From Cymodocea nodosa (lineage: Eukaryota; Streptophyta; Magnoliopsida; Alismatales; Cymodoceaceae): DNA of 64,000 nucleotides. Position numbers and translations under genes: made by a program. Location: NCBI GenBank assembly GCA_036874045.1, contig CM072341.1, forward strand, positions 16,690,501 through 16,754,500, read 5' to 3'. Below, in pieces: positions 62,100-64,000 of this stretch; within the stretch, counting starts at the first letter, position 1; every line of letters begins with the position of its first letter. The notes under the pieces were generated by a model. That model made no database searches. It was not told the origin of the DNA and worked only from the letters and a program-made list of their open reading frames with translations.

Positions 62100-62340
62100 T
62101 ATGCGGGTGGATCGGTGATGTCGTTCGCATGTAAGTAGCAAAGGTGCGTGTGAGTGACATAGGTGCACACATGTAGTAGAGGTACGTGTGTGGGCAGCGA
62201 AGGTGCACGTGAGCGGTGGAGGTGCATGTGAGTAGTGGAGGTGCACACGAGCAGCAGAGGTGTGCACACATGCAACGAGTAGTAGAGGTGTGCGCAAGCA
62301 ACGAAGGTGCATGCAAGCAGTAGAGGAGCATGCAGACGGA
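62100..62340 (-). repeat. degenerate minisatellite in the copia leader
   Basis: Reiterated words of the type GTGAGTAGTGGAGGTGCACA and GAGCAGCAGAGGTG, period roughly 18-24 bases, between the primer-binding site and gag. It produces Cys/His/Leu-rich frames that I take as artefacts of the repeat. Confidence 0.7.
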
Positions 62341-62373
62341 GCTGTAGTGGTGGAAGAGTGGGCAGAAAAACTA

Positions 62374-62385
62374 GCTTTGATATCA
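62374..62385 (-). other. primer-binding site of the copia element
   Basis: TGATATCAAAGC on the minus strand differs at two positions from the usual TGGTATCAGAGC and sits directly inside the 5' LTR. Confidence 0.6.
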
Positions 62386-62386
62386 T

Positions 62387-62586
62387 TGTTATCAATCGTG
62401 TTGTTTCTGGGACTCCGATGGTGAATAATTCCAAGTGTGTATTCTTTGTAAAATTACACTCATTTATGATCATGAAGAGGTTAAAACTTTCTCTACCATC
62501 TATGCTCTCAACTTTCTCTCTTAATTTTCAGTAACTACTGAAAATTTAATTTTAAATGTTAAATTGGATCTTAATTTTTTTAACCA
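62387..62586 (-). repeat. copia element, 5' LTR (right copy)
   Basis: About 200 bases, TGTTATCAATCGTGTTGTTT to AACCA on the plus strand, matching 57240-57457. The following TAATT is the decayed second half of the target duplication. Confidence 0.8.
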
Positions 62587-62587
62587 A

Positions 62588-63048
62588 TAATTATCCTTTT
62601 ATAAATTATTATAAAATATACAGTATGAATAATTACAATAAATTACATTGATAACTTATCAAGCAAGTAGATTATAATAAGTTCAAGCCTACAAACATAT
62701 ATACTATAGAATTCAAAAACAAACAAGCCATGTATAATCGGATTAAGCAGGGTCGAACTAACAATGCTTAGGTCGTCTTATTTATTTAAAGGAGTTTAAA
62801 ACAAATTTAGTCCAACCACAGCACACATTTGTAATTAAAACAAGCTCAAACCAGGCTCTTACAGAGACGACGAGGAGCAGTTTAAGGAGCTACCACTCGA
62901 TAAAATACTCGACTCTTATTCAAAACGCATTTATCTTCATAATCGATGGCTATCATTATTTAATCGCTAGTATTACTCGTTCGTTCATTTGGATGGCAGA
63001 CGTGTACGTGCAGAACACTCAGCAGCTTCATTTTGTGACTAGCGCACT
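62588..63048. repeat. right part of the B2 3' flank
   Basis: It continues the sequence cut by the copia insertion and matches 41455-41900 of the B1 unit (TTATAAAATATAC, CAAACAAGCC, CTCGATAAAAT, TCATTATTTAAT, GTACGTGCAGAACA). Confidence 0.7.
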
Positions 63049-63587
63049 TCAGCAGCAGAGACAGCACCCGTTCAACGGCTTGGGGGTGCAGCAAAGGCAT
63101 GCCGCGCACGCAATCGGTTCGGGTTGAGGCTGAGGTTTAGGGTAACCTGCATCGATGGATCGATCAAACGAAAGTGATGTCCATGAGTGTGTGTGTGTGT
63201 GTCGAGGGGTCCATGCATGCAAGGTGGCTGATTATATGTGGGAATTTAGAACCAGAGGAGGTAGGGCGGCTGGACCTGAACAGCAACGGCAGCAACCATT
63301 CAAAGGCTTAGGACCACAGCACATGCACCTTCGGCAGGCGACTGGTTTACCTACACATGTTTGCGGTGAAATTAAACATCAGTCAGAGTAGTAATAATTA
63401 AAGATAATAGCAAGCATGGCATATTTGTGGATGCATTATATATTCATCTGATCAAGATTGATCAGGAAGGACCTGGAGCAACAATGGAGGTAGCTTCGCA
63501 TGTGGTAGTTATGGAAAAGAGGAGGACGAGGAGGAGAAGAAGAGATGAGAGGAGGCAGGAGGCCATTGGAAGGGATTTGGCGGCCAT
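63049..63587 (-). CDS. secreted peptide with two eight-cysteine modules, copy B2
   Basis: Exons on the minus strand are 63587-63473, 63350-63276 and 63146-63049 (stop TGA); introns are 122 and 129 bases, both phase 1, GT-AG. The product is 95 residues. Exon 1 is a signal peptide (MAAKSLPMASCLLSS, a Leu/Val run, then TTTCEA). Exon 2 is CRRCMCCGPKPLNGCCRCC followed by SG. Exon 3 opens with YPKPQPQPEP and then repeats the module as CAACLCCTPKPLNGCCLCC, which ends the protein. Module two keeps all eight cysteines and the PKPLNG loop, so duplication within the gene is likely. Exon sites and phases are the same as in A1 and A2. No family is recognised; metal binding or disulfide-stabilised extracellular roles are possible but not shown. 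Confidence 0.7.
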
Positions 63588-63641
63588 CTTCTTGTTTGAT
63601 AAACGCTGATTAATGAGGTCTAAACCACACACACGTACATG

Positions 63642-63651
63642 TATATATATA
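63642..63651 (-). promoter_or_regulatory. TATA box of B2
   Basis: TATATATATA on the minus strand, 55-64 bases before the B2 ATG, in a stretch conserved with B1. Confidence 0.45.
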
Positions 63652-63654
63652 GCT

Positions 63655-64000
63655 AGGGAGACATGCAGATCACACTAGCTTGGTTCTCCACCACTAAGGT
63701 ACTTGGTTCTCCACCACTTAGGTACATCCGGCCGGTAGATGTCAAGGTGAAAAGGAATTGTTTATATTAAACTAATATGGAACATGCAGAGACGTCTCGA
63801 TCTCATTTGAGTATATTTAATTATATGACAGTTGTTTATATTATGGTTTTGGTAGATTTAGGAGTGAACTAACCAATTAGACCAGGTTCTTGGTCGTATA
63901 CGTATTAATGTTTATACAGGGAGGTACGTGTCCACCACTCAGACTGCGATTGATAGATCTATATTAATTAAAATTTGCGTAGATTTTAAACTGACGAAAT
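63655..64000. repeat. 5' flank of B2
   Basis: It matches 42430-42620 up to about 63835. TTGGTTCTCCACCACTNAGGTAC occurs twice in a row here (near 63680 and 63704) but once in B1. After 63835 I see nothing recognisable. Confidence 0.6.

Larger units (their letters stand above)
57240..62586 (-). mobile_element. Ty1/copia LTR retrotransposon, full-length but decayed
   Basis: A 5.3 kb element on the minus strand with LTRs of about 200 and 218 bases, a primer-binding-like site and gag-pol in copia order. Reading the minus strand: gag at 61672-61073 (AMINO block ELARMDKLNEVNYEMWYQKI), a damaged zinc knuckle near 60900 (HACG-x-FSHFRVHC), integrase at about 60345-59700 ([38 protein letters not shown]), reverse transcriptase at 59472-58430 (GCKWIFRKKLKVDGS, YGLKQASRQWYHKF, LYVDDILLA) and RNase H at 58386-57760 (VVGSMMYVMLCIRSDLAYA). 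Many stops break the frame, so it cannot make its own proteins. It inserted into the B-unit 3' flank: left TAACT and right TAATT fit a 5-base target duplication with one change. Confidence 0.9.

Noticed and set aside
62047-62473. Cys/His/Leu-rich minus-strand frames as further cysteine-rich peptides
   Set aside because: They overlap in three frames through one minisatellite, lack the CxxCxCC module and signal peptide, and lie in the copia leader.

Overview
This window is nuclear DNA of a flowering plant. The genes are split by GT-AG introns, introns run to 4-5 kb, and there are Ty1/copia, LINE and MITE-like remnants. Two genes are plant-specific types: a plastid PPR-SMR protein of the GUN1 type and an atypical HLH of the UPBEAT1 type. 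A monocot is my guess from overall style, with low confidence.

The left half (about 3.4-37.7 kb) holds four housekeeping or regulatory genes, all on the + strand. They are CCT2 (TCP-1 chaperonin subunit beta, 4397-20106), a small intronless HLH gene (22503-22754), prefoldin subunit 3 (24678-31923) and GUN1 (33937-37686). I placed exon boundaries by joining GT-AG sites in phase. The open products are 525 aa (CCT2, apart from its first one or two residues), 83 aa, 187 aa and 919 aa, each close to the usual family length. Prefoldin hands nascent actin and tubulin to the CCT ring, so two parts of one folding pathway lie about 4.6 kb apart. The long introns carry LINE pieces, three MITE-like elements and two tandem-repeat blocks.

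The right half (38.4-64 kb) is a repeat-rich tandem array. Its genes, on the - strand, encode a small secreted cysteine-rich peptide family that I do not recognise. Three copies have intact, mutually consistent three-exon models: A1 at 38716-39322, A2 at 47858-48394 and B2 at 63049-63587. Each has a signal peptide exon, an exon with an eight-cysteine module CxxCxCC-x(n)-GCC-x(1,2)-CC, and a proline-rich exon. In A1 and A2 the last exon is a run of KPPMFPIP octapeptides (six and four copies); in B2 it is a short YPKPQPQPEP linker followed by a second eight-cysteine module. Copy B1 (about 42.0-42.35 kb) is broken by several lesions, and copy A3 (about 55.0-55.25 kb) has lost its whole coding region while keeping both flanks. 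The unit order A1-B1-(interval)-A2-(interval)-A3-B2 suggests duplication of an A-B pair.

Later insertions and debris fill the array. A nearly complete but decayed Ty1/copia element (57240-62586, - strand) with 200-218 bp LTRs sits inside the 3' flank of B2, and related unoccupied sites remain at 41.4 and 46.1 kb. There is a second copia remnant (51.4-52.95 kb), a copia RNase H fragment ending in a 212-bp inverted repeat (44282-45401), two smaller RNase H scraps, and three copies of a decayed NHL/SMP-30-type beta-propeller fragment. The cysteine-rich peptide array is the most novel content of the window.
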